A stretch of 64,000 nt of DNA, from positions 744,001-808,000 of the forward strand of contig NZ_CP029479.1 in assembly GCF_003150835.1 (NCBI RefSeq). Reading direction: 5' to 3'. Under the pieces are notes generated by a model. It did not search any database. It saw only the letters and a list, made by a program, of their open reading frames with translations, and had not been told where the DNA came from. Origin of the DNA: Phenylobacterium parvum. Its GTDB lineage: Bacteria; Pseudomonadota; Alphaproteobacteria; Caulobacterales; Caulobacteraceae. Positions 45,327 through 54,694 of this stretch are shown piece after piece (the first letter of the stretch is position 1; each line of letters opens with the position of its first letter). A program made the translations under genes and the position numbers.

Positions 45327-47579
45327 TCAGCGCCGCTTCGGGCGCCTGCGGGCGGCGGCGGCCTCGGCCCGGCTCTCGGCCCTCAGGGACTTGGCCGCGC
45401 TGCGGGCTGCGCCCGAGCCCTCTTCCCCCTCGCCGGAGCCCAGGGCGTCGGCGGCGAACTCCAGGTCCAGCAGCTTGAGCCGCTTGATCTCGTCACGCAG
45501 CCGCGCGGCGGTCTCGAACTCCAGGTCGGCGGCGGCCTGGCGCATGCGAGCCTCCAGATCCTTGAGCGTCGCCTTGAAATTGTCGCCAAGGAAGGGCTGG
45601 GCGCCGTCCTCCGCCACGCCCGCCGGCACGGTGACCCGGTCCTTCTCGTAGGGGCTGGCGAGGATTTCCTTGATCTGGCTGCGCACGCTCTCGGGCGTCA
45701 CGCCGTGGGCCGTGTTCCAGGCCTCCTGCTTCTCGCGGCGCCGGCGGGTCTCGGCCATGGCCCGCTCCATGGAGCCGGTCACCTGGTCGGCGTAGAGGAT
45801 GACCCGGCCGTCCACGTTCCGCGCCGCCCGGCCGATGGTCTGGATCAGGCTGGTCTCGGAACGCAGGAAGCCTTCCTTGTCGGCGTCGAGGATGGCGACG
45901 AGGCCGCACTCGGGAATGTCCAGGCCCTCTCGCAGCAGGTTGATGCCGATCAGCGTGTCGAAGGCGCCCAGGCGCAGGTCCCGGATGATCTCGATGCGCT
46001 CCAGGGTGTCGACGTCCGAGTGCATGTAGCGGACCCGCAGGCCCTGCTCGTGCATGTACTCGGTCAGGTCCTCGGCCATCTTCTTGGTCAGGACGGTGAC
46101 CAGGGTCCGGTAGCCCTTGGCCGCCGTCTGGCGGACCTGGTCGATGACGTCGTCCACCTGGGAGAAGCCGTCCTTCGCCACGGGGCGGATCTCCACCGGC
46201 GGGTCGATCAGGCCGGTCGGGCGGATGACCTGTTCGGCGAAGACGCCGCCCGCCTTCTCCATCTCCCAGGGGCCGGGCGTGGCCGAGACGCTGACGGTCG
46301 CCGGGCGCATGGCGTCCCACTCCTCGAACTTGAGGGGACGGTTGTCCATGCAGGAGGGCAGGCGGAAGCCGTACTCGGCCAGGGTGAACTTCCGGCGGAA
46401 GTCGCCCCGGAACATGGCCCCGATCTGCGGGATGGTCTGGTGGCTCTCGTCGACGAAGAGGAGGGCGTTGTCGGGGATGTACTCGAAGAAGGTGGGCGGC
46501 GGCTCGCCGGGTCGTCGGCCCGTGAGGTAGCGGGAATAGTTCTCGATCCCGGCGCAGGACCCCGTGGCCTGGATCATCTCCAGGTCGAAGGTGGTCCTCT
46601 GCTCCAGCCTCTGGGCTTCCAGGAGCTTGCCGTTCGCCACCAGCCAGTCGAGGCGTTCCTTCAGTTCGGCCCGGATGTGGTTCATGGCCTGGTTCAGGGT
46701 CGGCCTGGGCGTGACGTAGTGGCTGTTGGCGTAGATCTTCACCGCAGGCAGGTCCGCGGTGCGCTTGCCAGTCAGCGGATCGAACTCTGTGATGGCCTCG
46801 ATCTCTTCGCCGAACAGGCTGATCCGCCAGGCCCGGTCCTCGTAGTGGGCGGGGAAGATCTCCAGGGTGTCGCCGCGCCGGCGGAAGGTGCCGCGCTCGA
46901 AGGCCTGGTCGTTGCGACGGTACTGCTGGGCGACCAGGTCGGCCATCAGCTTCTTCTCGTCGATCCGCTCGCCCACCTTCAGGCTGAAGGTCATGGCGGT
47001 GTAGGTCTCCACCGATCCAATGCCGTAGATGCAGGAGACCGAGGCCACGACGATCACGTCGTCCCGCTCGAGGATCGCCCGCGTGGCCGAGTGCCGCATG
47101 CGGTCGATCTGCTCGTTAATCGAAGAGTCCTTCTCGATGTAGGTGTCGGTCCGGGGCACGTAGGCCTCGGGCTGGTAATAGTCGTAGTAGGAGACGAAGA
47201 ACTCGACTGCGTTGTCCGGGAAGAAGCTCTTGAACTCGCTGTAGAGCTGGGCCGCCAGGGTCTTGTTGGGAGCGAGGATCAGGGCCGGCCGCTGGGTCTC
47301 CTCGATCACCTTGGCCATGGTGAAGGTCTTGCCCGAGCCGGTGACGCCCAGCAGCACCTGGTCGTGCTCCCGCCCCTCAAGACCCGCGACGAGCTCGGCG
47401 ATGGCCGTCGGCTGGTCGCCTGCCGGGGCGTAGTCGGAGACCAGCCGGAAGGGCCGGCCGCCCTCGGACTTCTCCGGTCGGTCCGGCCGGTGCGGACGCC
47501 AGGCCAGCTCTGCGGCGGCGGCGTCAAGGGCGAAGACCGCCGAGGCGTCGGCGAGTCCGGGCGGGGGAGCTGCGGGCAT
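45327..47579 (-). CDS. uvrB: Excinuclease ABC subunit B
   Basis: A 750-residue protein, longer than the usual ~670 because of an N-terminal extension of about 45 residues and a basic C-terminal tail. Walker A is GVTGSGKT (residues 78-85). Conserved helicase motifs such as [24 protein letters not shown] (beta-hairpin) and [43 protein letters not shown] are present. The UVR domain is [23 protein letters not shown]. It verifies DNA damage and loads UvrC in nucleotide-excision repair. The far C-terminus is rich in Arg/Lys/Ala. Confidence 0.97.
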   Translation of the reverse strand: MPAAPPPGLADASAVFALDAAAAELAWRPHRPDRPEKSEGGRPFRLVSDYAPAGDQPTAIAELVAGLEGREHDQVLLGVTGSGKTFTMAKVIEETQRPALILAPNKTLAAQLYSEFKSFFPDNAVEFFVSYYDYYQPEAYVPRTDTYIEKDSSINEQIDRMRHSATRAILERDDVIVVASVSCIYGIGSVETYTAMTFSLKVGERIDEKKLMADLVAQQYRRNDQAFERGTFRRRGDTLEIFPAHYEDRAWRISLFGEEIEAITEFDPLTGKRTADLPAVKIYANSHYVTPRPTLNQAMNHIRAELKERLDWLVANGKLLEAQRLEQRTTFDLEMIQATGSCAGIENYSRYLTGRRPGEPPPTFFEYIPDNALLFVDESHQTIPQIGAMFRGDFRRKFTLAEYGFRLPSCMDNRPLKFEEWDAMRPATVSVSATPGPWEMEKAGGVFAEQVIRPTGLIDPPVEIRPVAKDGFSQVDDVIDQVRQTAAKGYRTLVTVLTKKMAEDLTEYMHEQGLRVRYMHSDVDTLERIEIIRDLRLGAFDTLIGINLLREGLDIPECGLVAILDADKEGFLRSETSLIQTIGRAARNVDGRVILYADQVTGSMERAMAETRRRREKQEAWNTAHGVTPESVRSQIKEILASPYEKDRVTVPAGVAEDGAQPFLGDNFKATLKDLEARMRQAAADLEFETAARLRDEIKRLKLLDLEFAADALGSGEGEEGSGAARSAAKSLRAESRAEAAAARRRPKRR

Positions 47580-47632
47580 GGGAAGAGATTAGGGGGCGGC
47601 CGGGGCCGGCGCCAGCCCGCCCTGTGCGAATG

Positions 47633-48247
47633 TCACGGCTTCCGGCGCGCCTTGAGGGCGGCGGCGTAGGCGGCGTCGATCTCTTCCAGCGTCATCTCGC
47701 CCGCCTTCACCTTCACGCCGTTGAAGAAGAAGGTCGGCGTGCTTTCGACCCCGCGGCCTGTCGCCGCCTCCAGCTCCCGGTCCAGGGCGGCCTGGCCGGC
47801 GGGGTCCGAGAGGCAGGCGTTGAAGGCCGGTCCTGAGACGCCGCCTTCGGCCGCCGCGGCGATCAGGGTCGAGCGGGCGTCGCCCGTCCGGAACATCTCT
47901 TCCTGTCGCCGGAAGATTCCCTCGATCACCGAGTAGTAGCGGGCCGGCCCGGCGCAGCGGGCGAGGAGGAAGCCCGCCGCCGCGACGTTCTGGGGCGGGG
48001 TCAGAAGGGGGCGGAGCACGTAACGGACCTTGCCCGTATCAATGAAGCGCGCCTTGAAGGCCGGGAAGACCTCGTTGGCGAACCGGCCGCAGTGCGAGCA
48101 GGTCAGGGAAGCGAATTCCTCGACCAGGACCGGGGCGTCCGGCCGGCCCATGATGCGGTCAGGTCCGACTGGCGCTTCAGCAGCCAGGGCCGGCCGGCCG
48201 GCGAGTCCGATGAGGGTTGCGGCCAGTAGGGCGATGAACGGGCGCAT
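47633..48247 (-). CDS. Periplasmic DsbA-family thiol-disulfide protein
   Basis: The ATG at 48247 starts a signal peptide (residues 1-22, ALA-AE). The mature 182-residue protein has the DsbA core: VLVEEFASLTCSHCGRFANEV with the CxxC at Cys50-Ser-His-Cys53, a helical insert, and GVESTPTFFFNGVKV with the cis-Pro loop. It is probably a periplasmic oxidase or thiol-disulfide interchange protein; no DsbB partner is in the window. It is separate from the cytoplasmic-type FrnE-like gene at 7.8 kb. Confidence 0.88.
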   Translation of the reverse strand: MRPFIALLAATLIGLAGRPALAAEAPVGPDRIMGRPDAPVLVEEFASLTCSHCGRFANEVFPAFKARFIDTGKVRYVLRPLLTPPQNVAAAGFLLARCAGPARYYSVIEGIFRRQEEMFRTGDARSTLIAAAAEGGVSGPAFNACLSDPAGQAALDRELEAATGRGVESTPTFFFNGVKVKAGEMTLEEIDAAYAAALKARRKP

Positions 48248-48536
48248 GGCGGGTCTCCTCGAAGCCCCTCGACAACAGGGGTCCGGGTCCGGAGTCAAGG
48301 CGGCCGACCATGCTGCAGTGCAATAAGGACTTGCGAATCCCTTCCCGGGCGTCCATATGCCCGCTCACATCGCCATTGTCTGGCCTCCAGCGTGTAGGAG
48401 GCGGGCAGGTCGGTCCGGCCGCCAGCATGAGCAGGGGTCCAGACCGACACAGCTGTCTGGGGGCGCTCCGCCCTCGCCGCACGGGACCTCTCCTTTGTCA
48501 GAACCTCACCAGGCGCGCGCCTCCCGGCGCGGAGTC

Positions 48537-49334
48537 ATGAGCGCTGTTCTCCTGGGCGCCAGCCTTGGGATCGCCCTTGGCGCGACCTACCAGTTCGGCC
48601 TGCGCGCGGGCGCTTCCGCCGCGCCGCCGCCCTCCGCCGCCCCCGCCGTCGTTTCGCCTCTGGCCGATCCCGGGTCCGCCCCGGCGCTTCGCCCGGAAAC
48701 CCTTTCCAACGCCCTGCCGGCCTCGCTACGCGCGGAGCCGCGCGCCGCCGCGCCGGTGCGCGACCTCGATTGCCTGACACAGGCGGTCTACTTCGAGGCC
48801 CGGGGCGAGAGCCCCGCCGGCCAGGCGGCCGTGGCCCAGGTGGTCCTGAACCGCGTGCGCAAGGCGGGCTTCCCCAAGTCCGTGTGCGGCGTGGTCTTCC
48901 AGGGCTCGTCCCGCGGCGCCGGCTGCCAGTTCTCCTTCGCCTGTGATGGTTCCATGAACCGGGGGCGGGAGTCCCTGGCCTGGGCCCAGGCCCGGCACAT
49001 CGCCTCGCGCGCCCTCGCCGGGGCCGTGATGACCGCGGTCGGCGACGCCACCCACTTCCACACCGTCCATGTGACCCCGGGCTGGAGCCGCGAGTTCCGC
49101 CAGGTGGCCCAGGTGGGCCTGCACATCTTCTACCGGAACGGCCGCTCCCAGGCGAAGACGATCCTCGCCGAGGCCCCGTCGACGCCGCCTGCGCCTGAAC
49201 TCCGGGTCGCCGAGGCCCGGCTGGTCTCCGGTCCGCCCGCAGACGCCATCGAGGTGGTGGAAGCGGCTCCCGCGCCCCTGCATGCCGAGCCCGCCCCGGC
49301 CGAGGCCGCGGCGGCGGCGTCTCCGGCGGACTGA
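48537..49334 (+). CDS. SleB-type cell wall hydrolase
   Basis: A 265-residue protein starting at ATG 48537 with a hydrophobic N-terminal segment that should be a signal anchor. The catalytic hydrolase_2 domain begins [57 protein letters not shown]. It has the invariant Glu in YFEARGE and a Cys pair. SleB-like enzymes cleave peptidoglycan glycan strands in spore-formers; proteobacterial versions are thought to remodel the cell wall. A Pro/Ala tail follows. A close paralogue lies at 53 kb, on the other side of nadABC. Confidence 0.88.
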   Translation: MSAVLLGASLGIALGATYQFGLRAGASAAPPPSAAPAVVSPLADPGSAPALRPETLSNALPASLRAEPRAAAPVRDLDCLTQAVYFEARGESPAGQAAVAQVVLNRVRKAGFPKSVCGVVFQGSSRGAGCQFSFACDGSMNRGRESLAWAQARHIASRALAGAVMTAVGDATHFHTVHVTPGWSREFRQVAQVGLHIFYRNGRSQAKTILAEAPSTPPAPELRVAEARLVSGPPADAIEVVEAAPAPLHAEPAPAEAAAAASPAD

Positions 49335-49362
49335 GCCCGTCTTCCCGGCCTCCGCCGGGGCT

Positions 49363-50208
49363 TCAGCCGGCGTCGAGCCCGATGTCCAGCACCGGCGCGG
49401 AGTGCGTCAGGGCGCCGACGCTGATCACCTGGACGCCGGTCCCGGCGATGTCCCGCACCGTCGACAGGTCAACCCCGCCCGAGGCTTCAAGGGTGACGCG
49501 CCCGGCGGTCATGGCGACCGCCTTGCGCAGGTCTTCCAAGCTGAAATTGTCCAGCATGATGACGTCGGGCGCGAGGGGCAGGGCCTCCTCAAGCTGGTCC
49601 AGGCCGTCGACCTCGATCTCCACCTTGACCAGGTGCCCCGCCCCCGCCCGGGCCCGCTCCAGGGCCGGGCGGATCCCGCCGCAGGCCGCCACGTGGTTGT
49701 CCTTTATCAGGATGGCGTCATCGAGGCCGAACCGGTGGTTCACCCCGCCGCCGCAGCGGACGGCGTACTTCTCCAGGCGCCTCAGGCCCGGCGTGGTCTT
49801 CCGCGTGTCGGTGATCCGCGCCCCGGTCCCGGCCACCGCGTCCACATAGGCCCGGGTCAGGGTGGCGACGCCGGACAGCCGGCCCAGCAGGTTCAGCCCC
49901 GTCCGCTCGGCGGAAAGCACCGCCCGCGCCGGCGCCGTCGCCCGCGCCAGCGCCTGGCCGGCCGATATGTCCTCGCCGTCCCGGGCCAGGGCCTCGAAGC
50001 GGGCGCCGGGCGCCAGGGCGTGGAGGGACAGGCGGGCGCAGGACAGGCCTGACAGGACCCCCGGCTTCCGGGCGACCCAGGCCACCGACAGCTCGGCCTC
50101 GGCGGGCACGCAGGCTTCGCTGGTCAGGTCGCCGGCCCGCCCCAGGTCCTCGGCCAGGGCCATGCGGATCAAGGGTTCGACCAGGAGGTCGGAAATCTCG
50201 GGGATCAT
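49363..50208 (-). CDS. nadC: Quinolinate phosphoribosyltransferase (carboxylating)
   Basis: A 281-residue enzyme. Its conserved motifs are TDTRKTTPGLRRLEKYAVRCGGGVNHRFGLDDAILIKDNHV, EVEIEVDGLDQLEEAL, DVIMLDNFSL and LEASGGVDLSTVRDIAGTGVQVISVGALTHSAPVLDIGLD. It converts quinolinate and PRPP to nicotinate mononucleotide in NAD synthesis. The ATG at 50208 overlaps the nadB stop (ATGA), so nadB and nadC are translationally coupled. It is the third gene of the nadA-nadB-nadC operon. Confidence 0.96.
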   Translation of the reverse strand: MIPEISDLLVEPLIRMALAEDLGRAGDLTSEACVPAEAELSVAWVARKPGVLSGLSCARLSLHALAPGARFEALARDGEDISAGQALARATAPARAVLSAERTGLNLLGRLSGVATLTRAYVDAVAGTGARITDTRKTTPGLRRLEKYAVRCGGGVNHRFGLDDAILIKDNHVAACGGIRPALERARAGAGHLVKVEIEVDGLDQLEEALPLAPDVIMLDNFSLEDLRKAVAMTAGRVTLEASGGVDLSTVRDIAGTGVQVISVGALTHSAPVLDIGLDAG

Positions 50209-51719
50209 GCAGCCTTCCGGGACAGTCGCCCGGCCTCCAGGGACACCAGGGTGCGCCGCGCCTCCGCCGAGATTGCGGGATAGTCGGCGCGGAAGTGGGC
50301 GCCGCGGCTTTCGCGGCGCTCCAGGGCGCATTCGGCGACCAGCCGGGCGGCGACGAGGGGCCCCGCCCGGCCGGCGCGGGCGCCGAGGGCGTCCAGCAGG
50401 GAGAGGAGGCGGCCCAGGCCCGCGGCGTCGCGCACGACACCGGCGTCCCGGCTCATCGCCTTTCGCAGGCGCTGGAGGTCCGGGTCGGACAGGCGGGTCA
50501 TGGGCTCGGTCCGGAGCGAGGGGCGCAGGGCGACGCTTCGGCGGGCGGCGGCGCGCCCCGCCCGGGCGCCGAAGACGGCCGCCTCCAGCAGGGAGTTCGA
50601 GGCCAGCCGGTTGGCGCCATGGACGCCGCTGGAGGCGCACTCCCCCGCCGCGAACAGCCCCGGGATCCCGGTCGCGCCGTCGGCGTCCGTCAGCACCCCG
50701 CCCATGTGGTAGTGGCAGGCGGGCGCCACGGGAATGGGCTCGATCCGGGGGTCCAGGCCCGCATCGCGGCAGGCCGCGAAGACCGTTGGGAAGGCTTCCG
50801 GGAAATGTGCGCCCACCGCTTCCCGGGCGTCCAGGAAGGCGCCGCGCCCTGCTGCGCGCTCAGCGTGGATGGCGCGGGCGACCACGTCCCGGGGCGCAAG
50901 CTCGGCGTCCGGGTGCTGGGCCAGGAGGAAACGCTCGCCGGCGGAATTGACCAGGCGCGCGCCCTCGCCGCGAAGGGCCTCGGTGACCAGGGGCGCCGGG
51001 TCCCGGCCGACATCCAGCGCCGTCGGGTGGAATTGGACGAACTCGGGATCGGCGATCACGGCGCCGGCCAGGGCCGCCGCAGCCAGGCCCTCGCCCAGCA
51101 GGGCCGCCGGCGTGGTCGTCTCGGCGTAGAGGCCGCCGACCCCGCCCGTGGCCAGGATCACCGCCGGGGCCCGGAAGGCGGTCAGGACCCCGTCGCGTTC
51201 GGCCAGGGCGCCGATCACCGCGCCGCCGGCGTCCTGGAGGAGGCCGCGCAGGCGAAGGCCTTCATGCACCTCGATGTGGGCCGCCCGACGCACCTGGGCG
51301 ATGACGGCCGCCATGACGGCGCGGCCCGCCTGGTCGCCGCCGACCCGCGCCACCCGGGCGCGTCCGTGCGCGGCTTCCCGGCTCAGGACGAAGCCGCCGT
51401 CCGCGGTCCGGTCAAAGGGTGCGCCGAGCCCGACGAGACGCTGCACCGCCCCGGGGCCTTCCGCCGCCAGCAGGCCGGCGCGCACCGGGTCGACCAGTCC
51501 GGCGCCGGCGGCGACGGTGTCGGCCGCGTGCAGTTCCGGGGCGTCGTCCGCGGCGAGGGCGGCGGCGATCCCGCCCTGGGCCCAGGCCGAACTGCAGCCT
51601 TCCCCCAGGGGGACCGGGCTCAGGACCCGGACCCGCCGGGGTGCGGCGGCCAGGGCGGCGGACAGGCCCGCGAGGCCTCCGCCAACCACCAGCACGCCAT
51701 CGAGGTCGGTGACGTCCAT
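50205..51719 (-). CDS. nadB: L-aspartate oxidase
   Basis: The ATG at 51719, right after the nadA stop, gives 504 residues beginning with the FAD fingerprint GVLVVGGGLAGLSAALAAA. Conserved parts are SSAWAQGGIAAAL, FVQFHPTAL, TEALRGEGARLVN, HYHMGGVLTD and HGANRLASNSLLEA. It oxidises aspartate to iminoaspartate, which NadA condenses with dihydroxyacetone phosphate. The gene lies between nadA and nadC, overlapping nadC by 4 bp. Confidence 0.96.
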   Translation of the reverse strand: MDVTDLDGVLVVGGGLAGLSAALAAAPRRVRVLSPVPLGEGCSSAWAQGGIAAALAADDAPELHAADTVAAGAGLVDPVRAGLLAAEGPGAVQRLVGLGAPFDRTADGGFVLSREAAHGRARVARVGGDQAGRAVMAAVIAQVRRAAHIEVHEGLRLRGLLQDAGGAVIGALAERDGVLTAFRAPAVILATGGVGGLYAETTTPAALLGEGLAAAALAGAVIADPEFVQFHPTALDVGRDPAPLVTEALRGEGARLVNSAGERFLLAQHPDAELAPRDVVARAIHAERAAGRGAFLDAREAVGAHFPEAFPTVFAACRDAGLDPRIEPIPVAPACHYHMGGVLTDADGATGIPGLFAAGECASSGVHGANRLASNSLLEAAVFGARAGRAAARRSVALRPSLRTEPMTRLSDPDLQRLRKAMSRDAGVVRDAAGLGRLLSLLDALGARAGRAGPLVAARLVAECALERRESRGAHFRADYPAISAEARRTLVSLEAGRLSRKAA

Positions 51720-51721
51720 GG

Positions 51722-52819
51722 TCAGATCAGCTCCACGTCCACGTGGTGGCGGGCGCGCACAAGGTCGTAGCGGGCTGTAACGGCCGGCGGGGGCAGGTCG
51801 ATCATCCTCTGCACGGCGTCGCGGGCGCGGAGGGCGACAGCCGGGTCCACGGTCACCTCGTAACGGTCCTCCAGCAGGGCCTGGTGGATGTTCTCCAGGG
51901 TGATGCGCTTCATGTGCGGGCAGAGGTTGCAGGGGCGCAGGAACTCGGTCTCGACGGCGTCGGCGGCGACATTGTCGGCCATGGAGCACTCGGTGATCAG
52001 CACCACCTGGCGCGGCTTTCGGGTCAGGACGTAGTCGTTCATGGCCGCGGTCGACCCGGCGAAGTCCGCCTCCGCGATCACCTCGGCGGGGCACTCGGGA
52101 TGGGCCAGGATCTCCGCGCCCGGGTGGGCCTCGCGGATCTCGCGGATGTCCTCAGCGGTGAACTGCTCGTGCACCTCGCACCGGCCCCGCCAGGCGATGA
52201 TGCCGACGGAGGTCTGGCGGGCGACATTACGGGCCAGGAACTCATCCGGGATCAGCAGCACCCGGTCCACGCCCCACTCGCGGGCGGCGTGCTCGACGAC
52301 CTGGACGGCGTTGGCGCTGGTGCAGCAGATGTCGGTCTCGGCCTTCACCTCGGCCGAGGTGTTGACGTAGGTCACCACCGGCAGGCCGGGATAGCGTTCC
52401 CGCATCAGGCGGACATCGGCGGCGGTGATCGAGGAGGCCAGGCTGCAGCCAGCCTTCAGGTCGGGGATCAGGACCCGCTTGTCAGGCGACAGGATCTTGG
52501 AGGTCTCGGCCATGAAGTGCACGCCGGCCTGCACGATGACGGCGGCGTCCGTACGGGCGGCTTCCCGGGCCAGGCCCAGGCTGTCGCCGACATAGTCGCC
52601 GACCCCGTGGAAGATGTCGGGGGTCATGTAGTTGTGGGCCAGGATGACCGCGTTGCGCTCCCGCTTCAGCTGGTTGATCGCGTGGATCAGGGGCGCATGC
52701 AGCCGCCATTCCATCGGGGTGACGTGCCGGCGCACCTTTTCCCAGACGGCGGCGGTGGCCGCCTCGATCTCGGGCGTGAAGGCGGGCAGGGCGGCGGTCC
52801 CGGGGTTTGCTGACGGCAT
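51722..52819 (-). CDS. nadA: Quinolinate synthase
   Basis: The ATG at 52819 follows AAAAGGAGACTG and gives 365 residues. The three conserved Cys that ligate the [4Fe-4S] cluster are seen in LKAGCSL, ICCTSAN and [12 protein letters not shown]. Other signatures are [27 protein letters not shown] and AHPECPAEV. It makes quinolinate from iminoaspartate and dihydroxyacetone phosphate. Two palindromes with the same core lie immediately upstream and probably bind a repressor of NAD synthesis. Confidence 0.97.
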   Translation of the reverse strand: MPSANPGTAALPAFTPEIEAATAAVWEKVRRHVTPMEWRLHAPLIHAINQLKRERNAVILAHNYMTPDIFHGVGDYVGDSLGLAREAARTDAAVIVQAGVHFMAETSKILSPDKRVLIPDLKAGCSLASSITAADVRLMRERYPGLPVVTYVNTSAEVKAETDICCTSANAVQVVEHAAREWGVDRVLLIPDEFLARNVARQTSVGIIAWRGRCEVHEQFTAEDIREIREAHPGAEILAHPECPAEVIAEADFAGSTAAMNDYVLTRKPRQVVLITECSMADNVAADAVETEFLRPCNLCPHMKRITLENIHQALLEDRYEVTVDPAVALRARDAVQRMIDLPPPAVTARYDLVRARHHVDVELI

Positions 52820-52832
52820 CGCAGTCTCCTTT

Positions 52833-52847
52833 TGCTCAAAATGAGCA
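52833..52847. promoter_or_regulatory. Operator palindrome 1 of nadABC
   Basis: TGCTCAAAATGAGCA is a perfect inverted repeat 14 bp before the nadA ATG, next to the ribosome-binding site. It shares the core TGCTC-N5-GAGCA with the site at 52897-52911. Position suggests repression of nadA. Which regulator binds (NadQ- or NrtR-type) is not known from the sequence. Confidence 0.7.
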
Positions 52848-52894
52848 TTAGAGGGGCGGCGGAAGCGCCGGACGATCCCGGTGCTTCCTCCTGT

Positions 52895-52913
52895 TATGCT
52901 CATTAAGAGCATA
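52895..52913. promoter_or_regulatory. Operator palindrome 2 of nadABC
   Basis: TATGCTC-ATTAA-GAGCATA is a perfect 7-bp inverted repeat, 76 bp before the nadA start and 90 bp before the divergent SleB-like gene. The inner TGCTC-N5-GAGCA core is identical to palindrome 1. Both sites together indicate a two-site operator for a dimeric repressor. Confidence 0.72.
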
Positions 52914-53002
52914 TCCTGGTCGCAATATGAGGGTCCCGACCCCACTTGGCAAGCGGCGCCCAGTCCGGGCCGGACAAGAGCGCGTGATCCGCGAGGGCAA
53001 TC

Positions 53003-54184
53003 GTGCTAGGAGCGCGGCCGTCCAACCCCGGAGGCCCCGCCCTGAGGCAGGCTCAAACCCTTGCGCTGATCGCCGCCCTCGGTGTGCTCGGACTCGGAGC
53101 CGCGAGCGCGGGAAGGGGGACGCCGCCCCCCTCGCCAGAAGGGCTGGCCGGGACGGGCGCCCCCGTGGCCCGCGCCTTTTCCGAGCCTGCCCTGCAGGCG
53201 CGCTTCGCCTCCCTCTCGCCGTCGCTTCGCGCCCTCGTCGATGCGCCGGGGGCCGCTGGAATGGCGTGGCTGGGCCTGACGCCGGGCTGGGAGCGCCTCG
53301 ATCTGTCCAACCCCCCGCGCCTCGACCTCACCGCGCCCGACGCCGCCGCCCAGGTCGAGGAAGCCCGCCTGATCAACGCCCTCCGGCCCATTTCCCGTGC
53401 GCCCCTGGCCGAGATGCCCGGCTTCCGCCTGGCGGGGGAAACCGAAGACGCCCGCCGCGCCCTGACCTGCCTGACCCAGGCGGTCTACTACGAGGCTGCG
53501 CGCGAGCCGGAACTGGGCCAGGCCGCCGTGGCCCAGGTCATCCTGAACCGGCTGCGCCATCCGGGATATCCGAAGTCGGTCTGCGGCGTCGTCTACCAGG
53601 GCTCGGCCCGGGCGACGGGCTGCCAGTTCACCTTCACCTGCGACGGCTCCCTGTCGCGGGCGCCGGACCCGGCCCTCTGGGCCAACGCCGGAGCGGTGGC
53701 GCGTCGGGCCCTGTCCGGGCATGTGGTCCGCGAGGTCGGGGCGGCCACCCACTACCACGCCGACTATGTCGCTCCCTACTGGGCCCCGACCCTGGTGAAG
53801 CTGACGCAGATCGGCGCCCACATCTTCTATCGCTGGACCGGTCCCTCAGGTGAACGGGGCGCTTTCAGCGGCCGGTACGCCGGCGGCGAGGCCTTCCTGA
53901 CCCCGGCCATCCTGGGCGGGGTGGATCCGCGCACCCAGGCTGGCCTCGACGCCATCGCGCCGCCACCCCCCAGGACCGTGACACTGGCCCTGGCCGGCGA
54001 GACCCGGACCTATACCGTCTCTGAGCCGGATGCAGCGGGTAGCCCCGCCCTGCCGGCGCCCGGCCAGCTGTCTCCGGCCCGCCGCCGCCCGACCGCCGAG
54101 GAGATCCGCCGGATCAACTCCGCCCTGGCGGCCATGGAGCGCGGCGAGACCGCGCCGGCGACCGAGTCCGGGGTTCAGCCCTGA
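53003..54184 (+). CDS. Second SleB-type cell wall hydrolase
   Basis: The GTG at 53003 is preceded by GAGGG and gives 393 residues; a downstream CTG cannot be excluded. A hydrophobic segment (about residues 17-37) acts as signal anchor. The hydrolase_2 domain has [56 protein letters not shown], with the catalytic Glu in YYEAA, and a His-rich HYHADYVAP loop. It carries a long N-terminal region absent from its paralogue at 48.5 kb and a Pro/Arg tail. It faces nadA across the shared operator region. Confidence 0.88.
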   Translation: MLGARPSNPGGPALRQAQTLALIAALGVLGLGAASAGRGTPPPSPEGLAGTGAPVARAFSEPALQARFASLSPSLRALVDAPGAAGMAWLGLTPGWERLDLSNPPRLDLTAPDAAAQVEEARLINALRPISRAPLAEMPGFRLAGETEDARRALTCLTQAVYYEAAREPELGQAAVAQVILNRLRHPGYPKSVCGVVYQGSARATGCQFTFTCDGSLSRAPDPALWANAGAVARRALSGHVVREVGAATHYHADYVAPYWAPTLVKLTQIGAHIFYRWTGPSGERGAFSGRYAGGEAFLTPAILGGVDPRTQAGLDAIAPPPPRTVTLALAGETRTYTVSEPDAAGSPALPAPGQLSPARRRPTAEEIRRINSALAAMERGETAPATESGVQP

Positions 54185-54678
54185 CCGGCTGAGAAGGCGT
54201 CCGGATAGGCCACCATCAGCGGCTCATCCAGGGCGCCCTCGACCAGGGCGATCCCCATGAAGGCCGGGCTGCCCGAATAGGGCGCGCTGACCCTCGCAGT
54301 CGCGGCCTGGGAGAAGCCGAACTTCGGATAGTATTCGGGATGCCCCAGCACCAGGACGGCGGCGGCGTCGAAATGCCGGGCGGCCTCCAGCCCACGCAGG
54401 GTCAGGGCCGAGCCGATGCCGGTCCGCTGCAGGTCCGGGCGGACCGCCAGGGGCGCAAGGGCCGAATAGAGGTTCATGCTGTCGGCCCAGAGCCGGCTGA
54501 ACATGATGCTTCCCACCAGGTCCCCATCCTTCAGGGCCACCAGCTCGAACATGGCCTCGGCGTCGGCGCGCAGGCGCTCGACGATGCGACGCTCGGCGGT
54601 CCCCCCGAAGGCCGCGTCGAGGATGTCGCCGATGGCGGGATGGTCGGCGGCGCGGGCGTAGCGGATCTCGACGGCCAT
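54175..54678 (-). CDS. GNAT family N-acetyltransferase
   Basis: A 167-residue protein with EIRYARAADHPAIGDILDAAF at the start, the acetyl-CoA-binding QRTGIGSALTLRGLEAARHFDAAAVLVLGHPEYYPKFGF segment (R/QxxGxG/A loop) and a GALDEPLMVAYP end, as in YhbS-like acetyltransferases. Substrate unknown. The last 10 bp overlap the 3' end of the convergent SleB-like gene. It is followed on the same strand, after 16 bp of gap, by no related gene; murA lies upstream of it. Confidence 0.88.
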   Translation of the reverse strand: MAVEIRYARAADHPAIGDILDAAFGGTAERRIVERLRADAEAMFELVALKDGDLVGSIMFSRLWADSMNLYSALAPLAVRPDLQRTGIGSALTLRGLEAARHFDAAAVLVLGHPEYYPKFGFSQAATARVSAPYSGSPAFMGIALVEGALDEPLMVAYPDAFSAGQG

Positions 54679-54694
54679 GGAGCCTCCCTTGGGG

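Noticed and set aside
45705..47669. Long plus-strand open frame opposite uvrB
   Set aside because: The minus-strand frame is clearly UvrB (Walker A, UVR domain). The plus frame is low complexity.
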